Assembly (NCBI GenBank): GCA_963920525.1
Contig: OY986439.1
Span: forward strand, 26,794,819-26,858,818
Source of the DNA: Dichetophora obliterata
Lineage: Eukaryota; Arthropoda; Insecta; Diptera; Sciomyzidae
Length of the DNA stretch: 64,000 bases
Direction of reading: 5' to 3'
The notes beneath the pieces were generated by a model. It ran no database searches, had not been told where the DNA came from, and saw nothing but the letters and a program-made list of their open reading frames with translations. This document shows positions 23,540-34,912 of the stretch, one piece after another. Each line of letters starts with the position of its first letter. The stretch's first letter is position 1. The translations under genes were made by a program, and so were the position numbers.

Positions 23540-25345
23540 GTTGTTGACACTAGGGTGGACCCTAAAATAAGTTTTTTTTTATATTATATTTTTTGTGTAT
23601 GTGCGGCAGTATAAAGGGGTCGCTGATATCGAATCTGATGTTAGAATTTCAAAAAAGTTTTTTGCCACTAGGGTAGACCCTAAATATTAGTTTTTTATCA
23701 GATAGATGCAATCTATTATTTGAATTTTTACATAATTTTAAATATGAACTTTTTAGATCAAGTAAGTTTAAAGAAACCAACAACAACAACAACAACAATA
23801 ACAGTTTTTTGTTTTATAATCTTTGTAGATGCGCTTATCGCTGATATAAAATCTTATGTAAGAATTTCAAAATTTTGTTTTACACTAGGGTGGACCCTAA
23901 AAATGTGTTTTTGTTTTATACTTTGTGTATATTCGCTGGTCACTGATTTCGAATCTGATGTTAGAATTAAAAAAAAAAAATTTCACTAGGGTGGACCATA
24001 AATATGTGTTTTTAATTAGATAATTAAATGTAATCTATAATTTGATATTTTACATAATTTTATCAAGTAAGTTTAAGGAAGGCAACAGCAACAACAACAG
24101 TTTTTCAGCTGATATCAAATCTTATGTTAGAATTTAAAAATTTATTTTTACACTAGGGTGGACCCTAAAAATGTCTTATTGTTTTATACTCTTTGTATAT
24201 TCGCTTCGTTTTTTTGCCACTAGAGTAGACCCTAAATGAGTGTTTTATTGTTTTATTTTCTTTGTAGATGAGCTAATCGCTGATTTCTAATTTTATGTTA
24301 GAATATAAAAAAAAAATTTACACTGCGGTACATCCTAAAAATTTGTTTTATACTCTTTGTATGTGTGCTAGCAGTTTAAAAATTCGCTGATTTTGAACCT
24401 GATGTAAGAATTTAAGCAAGTTTTTGACACTAGGGTAGACCCCAAGTATGTCATTTTTAATTAGATAATTAATTGTAATCTGTTTTTGAATTTTTACATG
24501 ATTTTTATTATAAGCTTTTTAGATCAAGTAAGTTTAAAGAAGGCAACAAAAATAACAACAAAAATTGTTTTTATGTTTTATACTCTTTGTAGATGCGCTC
24601 ATCGCGCACTGATATTTAGTCTTATGTTAGAATTAAAAAAAATTTTAGCTAGTGTTGACCCTAAAAATGTGTTATTGTTTTATACTTTGTGTATATTCTA
24701 GTGTATATACTAGTCACTGATTTCGAATCTGATGTTAGAACTTAAAAAAAAATTCTGATGTTAAAACTTAAAAAAAAGTTTTTTGCCACTAGGGTGGACC
24801 CTAAATAATTGTTTTATTGTTTTATACTCTTTGTAGATGAGCTAATCGCTGATTTTGAATCTCATATAAGAATATAAAAAAAATTACACTAGGGTGTACC
24901 CTAAAAATTTGTTTATACTCTTTGTATGTGTGCTAGCAGTATAAGGGGTCGCTGATTTCGATCCTGATGTAAGAATTTCAAAAAGTTTTTAACACTAGGG
25001 TGGACCCTAAATATGTGTTTTTTACTTTATAATCTTGTGCAAAGATGAGCTAATCGCTGATTTTGAATCTAATGTTAGAATTTAAAAAAGATTTTTTGAC
25101 ATTAGGGAGGACCCTAAAATGTGTTTTTTGTTTCATACTCTTTTTGTGTGTGCTGGTAGTATTAAGGGGTTACTGATTTCGAGTGTAATGTTAGAATTAA
25201 AAATTTTTGACTCTAGGGTGGACTCCTAAAATATGCATTTGTTATATACTTTTTGTAAATGACTGGTCGCTGATTTTGAATCTATTGTAAAAATTTTAAA
25301 AAGTTTTTTGACACTAGGGTTAACTCAAAAAATATGTTTTTTTTA
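23540..25345. repeat. Satellite of 105-120-bp units with CACTAGGGTGGACCCTAAA core
   Basis: About fifteen copies of ACACTAGGGTGGACCCTAAA and close variants lie at about 23549, 23660, 23885, 23985, 24150, 24218, 24320, 24428, 24645, 24788, 24885, 24993, 25097, 25210 and 25314. The core TAGGGT-GG-ACCCTA is a near-perfect palindrome. Between cores are conserved GCTGATTTCGAATCTGATGT, TAGAATTTAAAAA and TTTTATACTCTTTGTA segments. Within the array a longer unit with AATTAGATAATTAA, AGATCAAGTAAGTTTAAAGA and AGGCAACAACAAC is present three times (about 23695-23805, 24005-24105 and 24450-24565), giving a higher-order pattern. The short open frames 23720-23989 and 24486-24701 are by-products. Confidence 0.92.
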
Positions 25346-25819
25346 AATCTCCATCTCTATCAATCCAATTTTTCAATCAATTTAAGCTCAATACGAGGAA
25401 CATGATGAATGTGGAATGCTAAACGCCTTGTTACGTCATGAAACAAACATCGCTGACAACGGTTAATGCATATTTTCATCTCTCATAAAAATTGTACATC
25501 TTAATTTGCAATAAATACATTTTTTTTCCCTAAAATATTAAATTAAACTTTTTTATTGTTTATAAAATTATACAAAATAAAAAATTATGTAAAGTAAAAA
25601 TAATAAAAAAAAAAATAAAATACACAGATTTTATTTCGAATTACATTCGTAGTTGAAGAAAAAGTGTAAGCAACTCCGTTCCTGACGAGGGTCCCCCAAC
25701 ATTTTTTACCGCGTATAGACCCAAAGTGATTTGAGATACTGAAATAATTTGCAATTTTGCTGTGACAATTTATTTGTTACAAGATAATTTAAACTTTTCT
25801 GGCCAATTATGAAGCATAT
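25346..25819. other. Non-coding DNA, nothing recognised
   Basis: A+T-rich, with a run of A-rich sequence at 25560-25625. No feature supported. Confidence 0.45.
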
Positions 25820-25830
25820 ATAAAAAACTT

Positions 25831-26171
25831 TGTGGCGACCTTAGTCTAGTGGGTAGAGTGCGCGGCCCCTAAGCTAAAGAACCGCGGTGGCCCGGGTTCA
25901 ATTCCCTGCTCAGACAGAAAGGTTTTTCAATTGAATTAATTTTTCTGTTCGGTCGTCACCTCTCTGCAGACAATGGCAAACCTCAGAGAGTAAAAATTGC
26001 CATGTAAGGCTTTTTGAGAACATAAGCCGTTCGGAGTCGTCATAAAACACGTAGTTCCAGTCCTCGGTCATTTGTGATCAAACATTTAATAACACGCACA
26101 ACACAATTGATTAATAGAAGCTAGGTCAAAGTCCTTCCAAGGGCTGAAAGGGCCAGTTTATTTTTTTATAC
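25831..26171 (+). mobile_element. tRNA-derived SINE
   Basis: A tRNA-like head (about 25833-25915) has an A box TTAGTCTAGTGGGTAGAGTG and a B box GGGTTCAATTCC. The tail follows with TTCTGTTCGGTCGTCACCTC, TCTGCAGACAATGGCAAACC and GCCGTTCGGAGTCG, which I recognise as a tail common in tephritid SINE/LINE repeats. The direct repeat ATAAAAAACTT (25820-25830 and 26172-26182) is the probable target duplication. Pol III would transcribe it from the internal boxes, and a LINE partner would supply reverse transcriptase. The tail is eroded. Confidence 0.85.
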
Positions 26172-26182
26172 ATAAAAAACTT

Positions 26183-28040
26183 GCATTTTAAATACTTTGA
26201 AGGTAATTTTCGACCCAGAAGGTCTGTTATTTTGGCTGAATTTGTAATTTTATTTAGCGCCAGTATTTATAAGTGGATTCCGTCCTTTGCTTACATGCTA
26301 ACTTTTAACCTAAGGTCTGGGAAAATTCAACTGTTAAACGAAATAATTCCTCAAGTAGTTGTAAATGTTCCACTAAAAGACATGAACATGGTAAGGCCCG
26401 TCAAAAAGTAGTTTTTCTAGCTAAGAATGTATCAAGATGTACTTCACTTTAAACCTTGAATTTAAGGAAAAAGGTGCTAAGGATTGAAAAACGGTTAAAG
26501 GTATTGAAATAAGTGTCCTCGAAGTATGCCCACCTACTTGTTTTCAGATTATTTTCAAAAGAATGTGCCCCATTCATGCACATTGCACCTATGTACATTT
26601 AATTTTATTAAGAAAGAGTATTACCAACAGTTGCTTGATAATATTTCTTAAACCAAAGAGTATTAACGGTATTTTGAAGAGCTGCCTTTCAATGTATGAC
26701 CTCATTGAGTCCAATTTGGCATTACTCGTAAGAACTATGTAAAAAGTAAATAAAATGAATACTTATGCAAACAAACTCAATTAAATATAGCATGACAATT
26801 CAAATTGAATAGTTTCATATCTTTGATTAACATCATGAACAGTTAGAAAAGACCAACAATTGAGCACAAATCAATAGCAACAACAATTTGGTAAACTACT
26901 GACATACATATTGTTCGATGTGCTGCACGCTAGATGCACCGAGAACTTGACGGTAACAACAAGAATTTTTCTTCTAAAACAACAATAATTCGCATAAGCA
27001 TTTCACAAACAATTCGAGTTTTATGTAAAAACTCGATTTAACGGGAATGCAACATGTCAATGCCAACGATAACCGCCAACGACTACTACACATCACCAAC
27101 AAAAACAGCAACAACTCAAAAAAGAAACACCCATGACAATGAACGATGTCATTAGAATTGTATATCAACCTTGACCCTGATGCCAGTCGGGTTCGTTTCT
27201 AAGTCTGTGTGCTATTTTTCAAAAAATCTTGTTTGTTGTTCACAATTTTTTTTCCCCAACACTTGTGCACTAGAGAAGATAATGTAAAGGAGTTGCTTGT
27301 AGGTAGGTAGGTAGGCAGGCAGCCAGGTAAACAGGCAAGCATTTGGCTTCATCCCAGTGACCTACTCTCTGCCGTTGAAAGCGTAAAGAAGTCAACAATA
27401 ACAACAGCGACTGATGTTGATCTAGTCGTCGTAAACATTTTCAGAAGGTTGGCGTTGCTGCTGCCACTTTTGCAGAAACAACCATTAAGGTTGTCATGCG
27501 CAACCGCACCATCGTTATAGCAATAAAGTTTAAGCTGTTTATTTCTTTGTTGCTTGAGTTGATGGTGCAGCAACAGTTGCTGATTGCTTGCAATTTGTGC
27601 AGTTTGCTGTGTAGGTGGTTTTGTCGGGTGGAATTAAGTTATTCTATCATTTATTACCTTTTTTTCTTTGGTTTTGTGTAGAAAGCTATGTAGCTTAGGA
27701 GTTTTTACTGTTATTTTTTCTAGTTTTCTGGCTGTTTATTTGGCAAAAAGAATGCAGCTTGCTGTTTGACAAATAAATGGTAGAATAAATTAACAGATGA
27801 ACTTAATAGTTGAACTTAGGAGCTGATTTTTATTAAAAAAAATTTTTTCGTTGACACAAAACTTTTAGCCTTAAAAAATTTAGGTTGTGGGAGAAATCAT
27901 TGTTGATTGCTTTATTTATTTTATTTTCTTTATTTGAAAGAAAAAAGCGTGAGAACACTTAAAGCTTGCTCGTTTGTAGTAAAAAATAAGTTAACAGTAG
28001 TAAAATAATAACATATCTCATTAAAATAAGCTAATAAATA
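26183..28040. other. Non-coding, probably intronic DNA
   Basis: No gene or transposon recognised. There is a short tetranucleotide array (GTAGGTAGGTAGGTAGGCAG) at about 27299-27340. Open frames 26181-26411, 27349-27573 and 27496-27681 show no domain. Confidence 0.5.
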
Positions 28041-28561
28041 GGTCTGTTCCCGTACTTTTTGAAATAAAAATGTTAAAACTGTCAAAAGCGTGAGAATAAG
28101 AAAAAGCCTCTCAAAAATAGATAAAAACACAAGAAAGTACGGAAACGTTTTTCGGACTAAAATTGTGTAAACTGTCAAATAAAATCGTTTGATTCAATAA
28201 AAAAATGAAGAAAAATTGTCACATTCATATGTATTATAATATTGAAATTTACATTTACATTAATTTTTTTACATTTTGACATGCTTCTTTCTGGTTTCCA
28301 TTGCAATAGTTTTTATTTATTTCAAAATACTTTTTATGTTTTATAATTTCCTTGATAACTTATAAACAGCTGATTTTAAGCAGTTTGACTCTTTTACCAT
28401 TTTTACTATTTAAAACTTGCAATGTTTGGCAGTGAGGGGAAATTTTTTACTCTCTCGACTGCACTTTCTTTTACCATTTTTTCAAGTACGGGAACGCTTT
28501 TCGGACTAAAACCTACAAAACTGGTAAATTGAGCTAAAACTTTAGAGTACGGGAACAGATC
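28041..28561. mobile_element. 521-bp MITE with TCTGTTCCCGTACT ends
   Basis: The ends are GGTCTGTTCCCGTACT (28041-28056) and the inverse of GATCTGTTCCCGTACT (28546-28561), 15 of 16 matching. Inside, a direct pair AGTACGGAAACGTTTTTCGGACTAAAA (about 28136) and AGTACGGGAACGCTTTTCGGACTAAAA (about 28491) repeats part of the terminus. Flanks CTAATAAATA and TAATATAG look like a decayed duplication, but I cannot fix its length. No coding sequence. Confidence 0.75.
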
Positions 28562-29011
28562 TAATATAGGAAAAAATAAATATAAATGAAATAATAACTA
28601 TACACAATCATGGAAACGAAATTAGCTCAATATAATTTGTAAAATTAAAAGGCTTTATAAAAGAGCAGAAGAAGAGGAATAAATAAAGTGTAGTAAAGAA
28701 GGAAACAACTGATATAAAGAGAGTTCGAAAAGGTACATCTTAAGTGATGCTCGTAGTTAGGGTTTTCCATGGAGGACGGGGGACTCTTTTCATTAAAAAA
28801 ATGTATCGCCACTAATAAAAGATATGCAATGAATGTTTCATCTTTACATTATTTTCACATATTCTCTGTTTCTGCCACGCTTTTATTCGAGACCAATAAC
28901 TGTTTGATAACTGGTGATAACTGGTGAATACTTTTTTGCAGAAAAAAATTCCTACTAATCTATAAGCTCAAGAAATGTTTCCCTACAAAATTAACTACAT
29001 TATTTTTATTA
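28562..29011. other. Non-coding DNA, nothing recognised
   Basis: A+T-rich sequence up to the TA target of the mariner at 29014. Confidence 0.45.
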
Positions 29012-29013
29012 TA

Positions 29014-30316
29014 AAGGGTCCGCCAAATAACTTTTTTTTTTTGAAAATTCTATAAAAAAAACTCTGGATATTTTCTCAAATTTCTTTTTTTATTTGAAAG
29101 TAAAATCCTTCCGGTTAATAATGAAAAATAATTTCATTCAAATGGCTGCCTCAGCTGGCCATGCAGTAGCCTACACGATCTGTCCAATTTTTAAGCACAT
29201 TATCGATTGTGTGCAGCTGTATTTCACCAATGGCTTCACGAATATTGTCCTTTAAAGCGTCAATTGTCTCTGGCTTGTCGGCGCAACAGTTATCTTTGAG
29301 AGCACAGCACAAATAATAGTCCAACGGTGTCAAATCGCAGCTCCGAGGTGGCCAAACGACATCAGCTCTGCGGCTGATAATGCGATCTTCAAAAACAGGG
29401 CGCAAAACATCGAGTGTAGCTTCGGCTGTGTGGCACGTTACAACGTCCTGTTGAAACCAAATGTTGCCAATATCCTCCTCTTCAATTTTTGTGAACAAAA
29501 ATTTGTTCAACATGGCCCGATAACGATCGCCATTGACTGTAATGACCACTCCTTGCTCATTTTCGAAGAAAAATGGCCCAATTATGCCTCTGAACCAAAA
29601 TCCGCACCAAACAGTGACTCGTTTTGGGTGCAGCGGCATTTCAATGTATGCGTGCGGGTTTTCTGTGCCCCGAATGCGACAATTTTGCTTGTTTACATAC
29701 CCGCCAAGATCAAAATGAGCTTCATCTGAAAAGATGATTTTTTTGGCAAAATTGGCATCTTCTGTAAGTCGATCGCAGGCCCACTTAGCGAAGCGAAAAC
29801 GCATTGGATGGTCAGTTGGCTTCAACTCCTGAACCAATTGGACTTTGTATGGCGTCATACCAAGGTCTTTATGCAAAATTCGTCTCAATGAAATTCGTCT
29901 CCGAAATGTTCAATTGTTGAGAACGACGGTGAATTGATGTTGATGGCGCTTCACGCACACTTTCTGCCACAGCAGCAATATTCTCGGGTGTACGCACTAC
30001 TTTTGGCTTTTCACGCTTTGGTTTATCGATGAAGATGCCAGTTTCTTTCACTTTTTTCACAAAATAACGAACATACGGAGTTGACGGTGCTTCTCGTCTT
30101 CCAAAATCCGTACGCAATTTTCGCACACATTCTGCAACACTACCATAATTTTCAAAGTAATGTCGCAATATTTCCCAGCGTTGTTCAAGCGTATACACAA
30201 CCATATTCGTTCAGCGGAAGGATAAAACTAATTATCTGTCAAATCAGACATGAGCTGAGTGTTACCATTCACGAAATAAGCACTAGTTGAAAAAAAAAGT
30301 TAGATGACGGACCCTG
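29014..30316 (-). mobile_element. DD41D (rosa-type) mariner, near complete
   Basis: The element is 1303 bp, the usual mariner length, flanked by TA (29012-29013 and 30317-30318). The terminal repeats are AAGGGTCCGCCAAATAACTT (29014) and the inverse of CAGGGTCCGTCATCTAACTT (30316). It encodes one transposase on the minus strand. I recall DD41D mariners being described from the tephritid Ceratitis rosa, which supports the host guess. Confidence 0.93.
29115..30204 (-). pseudogene. Mariner DD41D transposase, frameshifted
   Basis: The start is ATG at 30204 (MVVYTLEQRWEILRHYFENY). The N-terminal helix-turn-helix DNA-binding region reaches SQQLNIS near 29895. The catalytic part reads IIFSDEAHFDLGGYVNKQNC (first Asp), WFQQDVVTCHTAEA (second Asp) and RSCDLTPLDYYL (third). 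41 residues separate the second Asp from the LDYY Asp, hence DD41D. Two lesions: a partial duplication of AAATTCGTCTC at about 29877-29902 shifts the frame between the halves, and TGA at 29151-29153 removes the last nine codons (GSHLNEIIFHY-like, ending at 29115). WGA changed to CCA after YYL may also be harmful. The three Asp residues are intact, so it died recently. Confidence 0.92.
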
Positions 30317-30512
30317 TACTTTAGTGATATAATATAATTTTGTTATATTTGCTATAACTACATAAATTTTTTTAACAAGTGTGCACTGAAGTGTCTTCGC
30401 TGGCACGAAGGTTTTGAATGGGTTAATATCAAAGTGCAAGAAAGTGTTGACTTTTGTGTTATAAATAACTGTTTGAAAGTTTTGTGAAACCTTTGAGCTC
30501 ATTATCTTGTAC

Positions 30513-30540
30513 TAAATAAAAGACTTAAGAAACGAACTTC
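30513..30540 (+). repeat. Dispersed motif AAAAGACTTAAGNAACGAACTT
   Basis: Copy reads AAATAAAAGACTTAAG then AAACGAACTTC. It is one of seven related copies between 30 and 60 kb (see the finding on this motif). Confidence 0.8.
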
Positions 30541-31936
30541 TTCGTTCGTTGAAAATAAATTTGGATAGAATTGTGTTAAATATCTACTTTTATTCAAAAT
30601 GAAAAATATCGGTTATGAAAATAAATATGACGATGTGGATAGTAAAATATCAGCCTTTTTGATAATATATTGCATATATTCTTTTTGTTTATTTTTTTAA
30701 AATCTGTATTCGTTGGCTGCATCTTTCAATTTTCATATTACTTTCTTTTTTAAAATATCATTCTAAAGACGAAGTTTTATTGCTCTTAAATAAAAGTTTA
30801 AGAATTATAACGTTCATAAATAGATACAGAATCTTTTCATAAAATACAATAATAGATCTTCATATTTGCACACTTTGCTGATCTGATTAAGAATGTTGCT
30901 ATTCAATACATTCATTCGGAGAAATATTTTTCTTTTTTTAAAATTTCACCCATTTTGCTACATGAGCCAATTTCGGACACCTTAGCTTTTGTTTTTGCCT
31001 AAATACGATTCTTTCTCTATGCTTTTTTTTCGAAAAAAAAAAACTTAAACAATTTTTATAACTCTGCTCTAGTGCTCCAGTTAAAGTCAGTTTTTATTGG
31101 TATCTTGTGTTGTTGATTTAATTTTTTCTTTGTCGTCACGTGAAAGAACGTGTTCATAAAAAAACAAATAACAACTGATCACGCCGCCTAGCCAAGAGTT
31201 GATGGCTCGCATAACTGCAACACATCACGATAGCACCAATAACGTGACGTAGAAGTGACATTAGCAGCAGAGGAAGTTGTTGTCAATGGTTTTTAATGGG
31301 CAGACGCATAAAATTCTAGAGTCAACAATAACACTTGAGAGAAGGAAAAAAAAGCAAAATAAAATAATACCAACAAATTTTGATTGCTTAGCATAAGAAG
31401 TCGAAGCGTAATATGCGCAAAATGTGGGTCAATCGAGCTTGAATGGTGAGTTTATCGGTGTGTGTGTAAGTCTAGGCTTGTTGGGTGAGTGTTTTTGTTG
31501 TCATCACTATTGTTGTTCTTGTGGTTTGTTTTGTTGTTGTAAATGACTGTGAATGACCACTTAACTTAAAACATGTTAAACAAGAAATTAGCATGAACCA
31601 CTTTTCAGCTTCATAGAAACTGCTAAAAAGGTTATGTATTTATTTTTATTTATTTGCTCCAAATCAAATGCCGATTAGTTTCCCCCCCCCCCCTATATTA
31701 AGCATGTATTACAAATATAATGCCCACGCTTGCGTGCTTAGAGTAATTAAAATATTTAGATTTATAGTGTCATTTAAAATTTTTATTTATTAAATTTTCT
31801 TTTTAAATATTAAATCTCCTAAAAAAGAGAAGCATTAATTTTCTTAATTGAATTTAAATTGGTTTTGATTAAAAACTTCGACATTTTTAGCAATTTCCGT
31901 CAACTTTGGAAAGCTATCGTCACTGCTTTAAGTAAT

Positions 31937-31966
31937 AAAACAAAAGACTTAAGCAACGAACTTGCT
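31937..31966 (+). repeat. Dispersed motif AAAAGACTTAAGNAACGAACTT
   Basis: Copy reads AAACAAAAGACTTAAG then CAACGAACTTGCT, identical over 28 bases to the one at 55583. It lies about 75 bp from the host exon on its 3' side. Confidence 0.85.
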
Positions 31967-32041
31967 AACATGTTACATCAATAAAATGCTCTTATATCGC
32001 TATAAATTCTTTTATTTAAAGATTACAAGAACAACACTTAC

Positions 32042-32218
32042 CACAGAATGGTATTCCTTCCGGCATCCAGATGCCTTTATCGCATACGCGACGTGCCGGT
32101 CCTAAGAGTTCGAAGCCACGCTCGCATGAATAGGACGCAACCGTGCCATGCGTCAGATTGGCATTTGAAAAAACAATAGTGCTGTGCGCTGGCGAGCCCG
32201 GAAAACTACATGACGGTT
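32042..32218 (-). CDS. Host gene exon encoding one sushi (CCP) module
   Basis: Minus strand. A polypyrimidine-AG acceptor (TTTTCCCTTTACAG) ends at 32219 and a GTAAGTG donor starts at 32041, so the exon is 177 bp. It begins with two bases completing a codon and ends with one, so it is a symmetrical phase 1-1 exon, usual for shuffled extracellular modules. Its 58 codons start PSCSFPGSPAHSTIVFSNAN and continue LTHGTVASYSCERGFELLGP, then ARRVCDKGIWMPEGIPFC. The order Cys, Gly-Thr-Val, Tyr-x-Cys, Gly-Phe-x-Leu-x-Gly, Arg-x-Cys, Gly-x-Trp, Pro-x-Cys is the CCP/sushi signature, with the four cysteines present. Such modules mediate protein binding outside the cell. The wording reminds me of the sushi module of insect furrowed/CG9095-like selectins; that identity is a guess. 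It is the only host coding segment I can support. Confidence 0.88.
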
Positions 32219-33660
32219 CTGTAAAGGGAAAAAATAAAGAAAAATTAAAACATGATAATTATAAAAGTTGTAGCTTTATATATGAATGTAATTAAATATA
32301 AGAAAAAAGACAGAAATGTATTAAAAAAAAGGTAACAAGTTAGCTGCTTGTTATGCAAGAAGCTGAATGCAGTCAAAAAGCAGATATTTTCCACGCATTT
32401 CCTTGATTTAAAAAACGTACAAGCTAAATGCGTGCCCAACTTAATTATGTTGCCATGTTTTTCTGTCGCAGTTGTCTTTTTTTCAAGTCGCGTTCAGCTT
32501 TTAGGTCTGTTACTTATGTAAACATCACTAAACTAACTTCCTGACTAAAATTTTTACTTATGTTTGGAGTGCATAAAATGGTTAAATAATGTAATAAAAT
32601 TAAATAATGGATTGAATTTGTATGAAGTTGTGTTTTTAATGCATGGCCAGAAAAGAAGTGAGTGGCAGTTAAAGTTTATTTATTGTGAAAAGTATCGGAT
32701 TGTTACACTAAGAAATTTTATTTATATTCGGAGTTATGAAGGTATTTTTATGATGACGTCGCAATGTCATACAGTGTCACATTTTTATATAAGTTGCGGG
32801 CAAAATTATAAGGAGTTGTCGAAGAGCAATAAAACTTAAAAAAAGTATTTTTAAAAAAAATTTTTAACCACCTGTAGCGTTTTTGCTTACATTTTGGGAC
32901 ACAACTACAGCCTTTAAAAATTATAGCACAAAAATAAAATACATGCCAAAATATCAATTCAATGGCAAATAAAACGAATATTTAATTTTTGGGTCTTGTC
33001 ACTTCTTTAAAAAAGTCATAAAATAGCAAAATCTAAAAAAATTAACATTTTTGTATGAAAAAAATCATGCATAAAATTCTTCAGTCGCTGTTATATTGTT
33101 GTTATGATTGTTGGTTTGATTCATGCCGAAGGGAATTGTTTTAAGAATATTTCTCAGCTTCTAAAACATACTCAAATCAAGACTATGTTTTTTGATTTTA
33201 CATCATAAAGTTGAAAACAATTGCTGTTTTTCTCACTTTAATTAAATTCAACAATATTGAAGACACGTTTTTAAATGCTCAATTGCTTCTAAAATATTTA
33301 CTGTATTTAAGTAAAATGTATGGTTTTGGATAGTTCATTTATTATTTTTTTTCAATGTATACTATCGCCAGTTTTACTGAAAAATAAATACCTACTCTAA
33401 AATACTGACTAAACATTTCTATAAATGACTTCTTTCCCATATTTAAATTTTCGGCCATTTTTTGCGAAAAATGCGATTATATATCATAAAAGAAAAACCC
33501 TAAATATATTTGTTTTTGCATATATTTTGACTGTATGTCATATGATTTTAAGAATATTTAAGCAAAAAAAAAAAAGAATATGATTTTTCATCTCGATGCT
33601 GAAGTTTTTAAATATATAGAAATTTTTTTGCTTAATGGCATTGGGCCTTAGTAATAAACA
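32219..33660. other. Probable intron upstream of the sushi exon
   Basis: The splice acceptor lies at 32219-32220 (CT on the plus strand), with the pyrimidine tract of the minus strand at 32221-32235. The rest is A+T-rich and shows nothing further. Open frames 32245-32439, 32564-32839 and 32748-32957 have no domain. Confidence 0.5.
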
Positions 33661-33764
33661 TTTTAAAGTCGACTCTCAATTATGTGTGAGCTTTTCTGAC
33701 ATTATTTTAATAGAATTTGCTGTCAAAAAGCTTACACTAAATTTAGAGTCGACTTTAAAATATT
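33656..33764. repeat. Small perfect-ended hairpin (arms about 45 bp)
   Basis: ATTTTAAAGTCGACTCT at about 33660-33676 pairs with AGAGTCGACTTTAAAAT at about 33747-33763. Inward pairs include TGTGAGCTTTTCTGACA against TGTCAAAAAGCTTACAC. The loop is about 16 bp. It could be a tiny foldback/MITE or a structured transcript. No function is implied. Confidence 0.8.
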
Positions 33765-34654
33765 TATTAATAAGGCCCTTTGTCTTTAAACTGAAGGTTT
33801 ATTTTGATGGTTGTTCAAAAAAGACTTTTACAAAAAATAAACTCCATATTTTACAAAACAATTTGTAAATTGTTTCAATTTTTTTGAACTCAATATTTTT
33901 CAAAACAATTTTTAAATTGGTTCAATTGCTTTGGAGATATAAAAGATTACACTTCTAATGATGAATTGCATGAAACTCAAATGCACAATTTTACTCATGC
34001 TGTTAATTCAAATTGTTATGTATTTTTAAAATGCGTAAATTTTTTTAATTTAAAGAATTATTTGTCAATCTAGGCTTGCATATATTTTCTGAGAATTTGA
34101 GAATATTTTTTGTTTTTTCATGGGTTAGTTTGTACGGTGAAAAGGCATGGTTTCCATTAAATTTATTCAATATTAAAACTCCAAAAGCTTGTGTCCTTAA
34201 AATACCTTAACTTTTGTGTGATTTTTGAAAATAATCAAGTTATGGAATTTTGATGACGCCACTTGGTATGGAAGATTAGATTTTGCCAAATTTCAAACTT
34301 AGAGTGAGTTTTAAAAATCCAAGATAATGTGTAATATTTCAAGTCGTTAGATAATTTTTGTTTGAGGTTTTAGGAGGTTTTGCGGATTTCCTGATGACCA
34401 AAAGGCTTGGTTTTGATTTTATCAAATTTCTTAATTAAAATCTAATTTCTAGAAATTTGTTTGATTTTTCTAAATTTCAAACTCAGAGTAGTTTGCATTG
34501 AAGTCTAATCTAATGTACAAAATTTAAAGTCATTTACAAGCAATGACAGAAATCGATAAATCTTGCTTTAAAGTTCTTAATCGCCATATAAGTTATATGA
34601 AAGGGTCTTTTTTTTGCGTCATATCTTTGGCTAAGGTCGCGCTAGAAGTTCCCG

Positions 34655-34765
34655 ACTTTGTGTGTTCATAATGATTTATACGTGGAACAAAGCTATATCA
34701 ATAACTCAGTTCTGTCTTAAGTCGACTTAAGCTATTATTGCTAATCGACACAGATTTGATAGCTG
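34655..34765 (+). repeat. Dispersed repeat, partner of 57560-57665 (inverted)
   Basis: The segment with ACGTGGAACAAAGC, then ATCAATAACTCAGTTCTGTC and TTAAGTCGACTTAAG, matches the inverse of 57560-57665 (GCGTGGAACACAGAAAC, ATCAATAACTCAGTTCTGTC, TTAAGTCATTTTAAG). A perfect 20-bp core lies within about 90 bp of clear similarity. Confidence 0.75.
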
Positions 34766-34883
34766 GCTTTTTTGACTGATTGCTAAAGAATATAGCTGTT
34801 TAACTGAAGGAAACACAAATTGTGCTCAGCTCGTGCGTTTTTTTAAATTTGTTGCTGTATGACTCTTCTTAAACCATGCCAGC

Positions 34884-34912
34884 TCAAGTTTGTTTCTTAA
34901 GTCTTTTGTTTG
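34884..34912 (-). repeat. Dispersed motif AAAAGACTTAAGNAACGAACTT, inverted copy
   Basis: The inverse strand reads AAACAAAAGACTTAAG then AAACAAACTTG. Confidence 0.75.

Larger units (their letters stand above)
30319..32041. other. Probable intron downstream of the sushi exon
   Basis: Non-coding A+T-rich DNA with a 12-C run at 31682-31693. Two copies of the AAAAGACTTAAG motif (30513, 31937) are listed separately. For a minus-strand gene this is the intron following exon 32042-32218. Confidence 0.5.

Noticed and set aside
23540..25345. TAGGGT/ACCCTA cores as telomere-like repeats
   Set aside because: The motif occurs once per 105-120-bp unit, not in tandem, and flies do not use TTAGG-type telomeres.
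29430..29729. Plus-strand open frames inside the mariner
   Set aside because: They are antisense shadows of the DD41D transposase.
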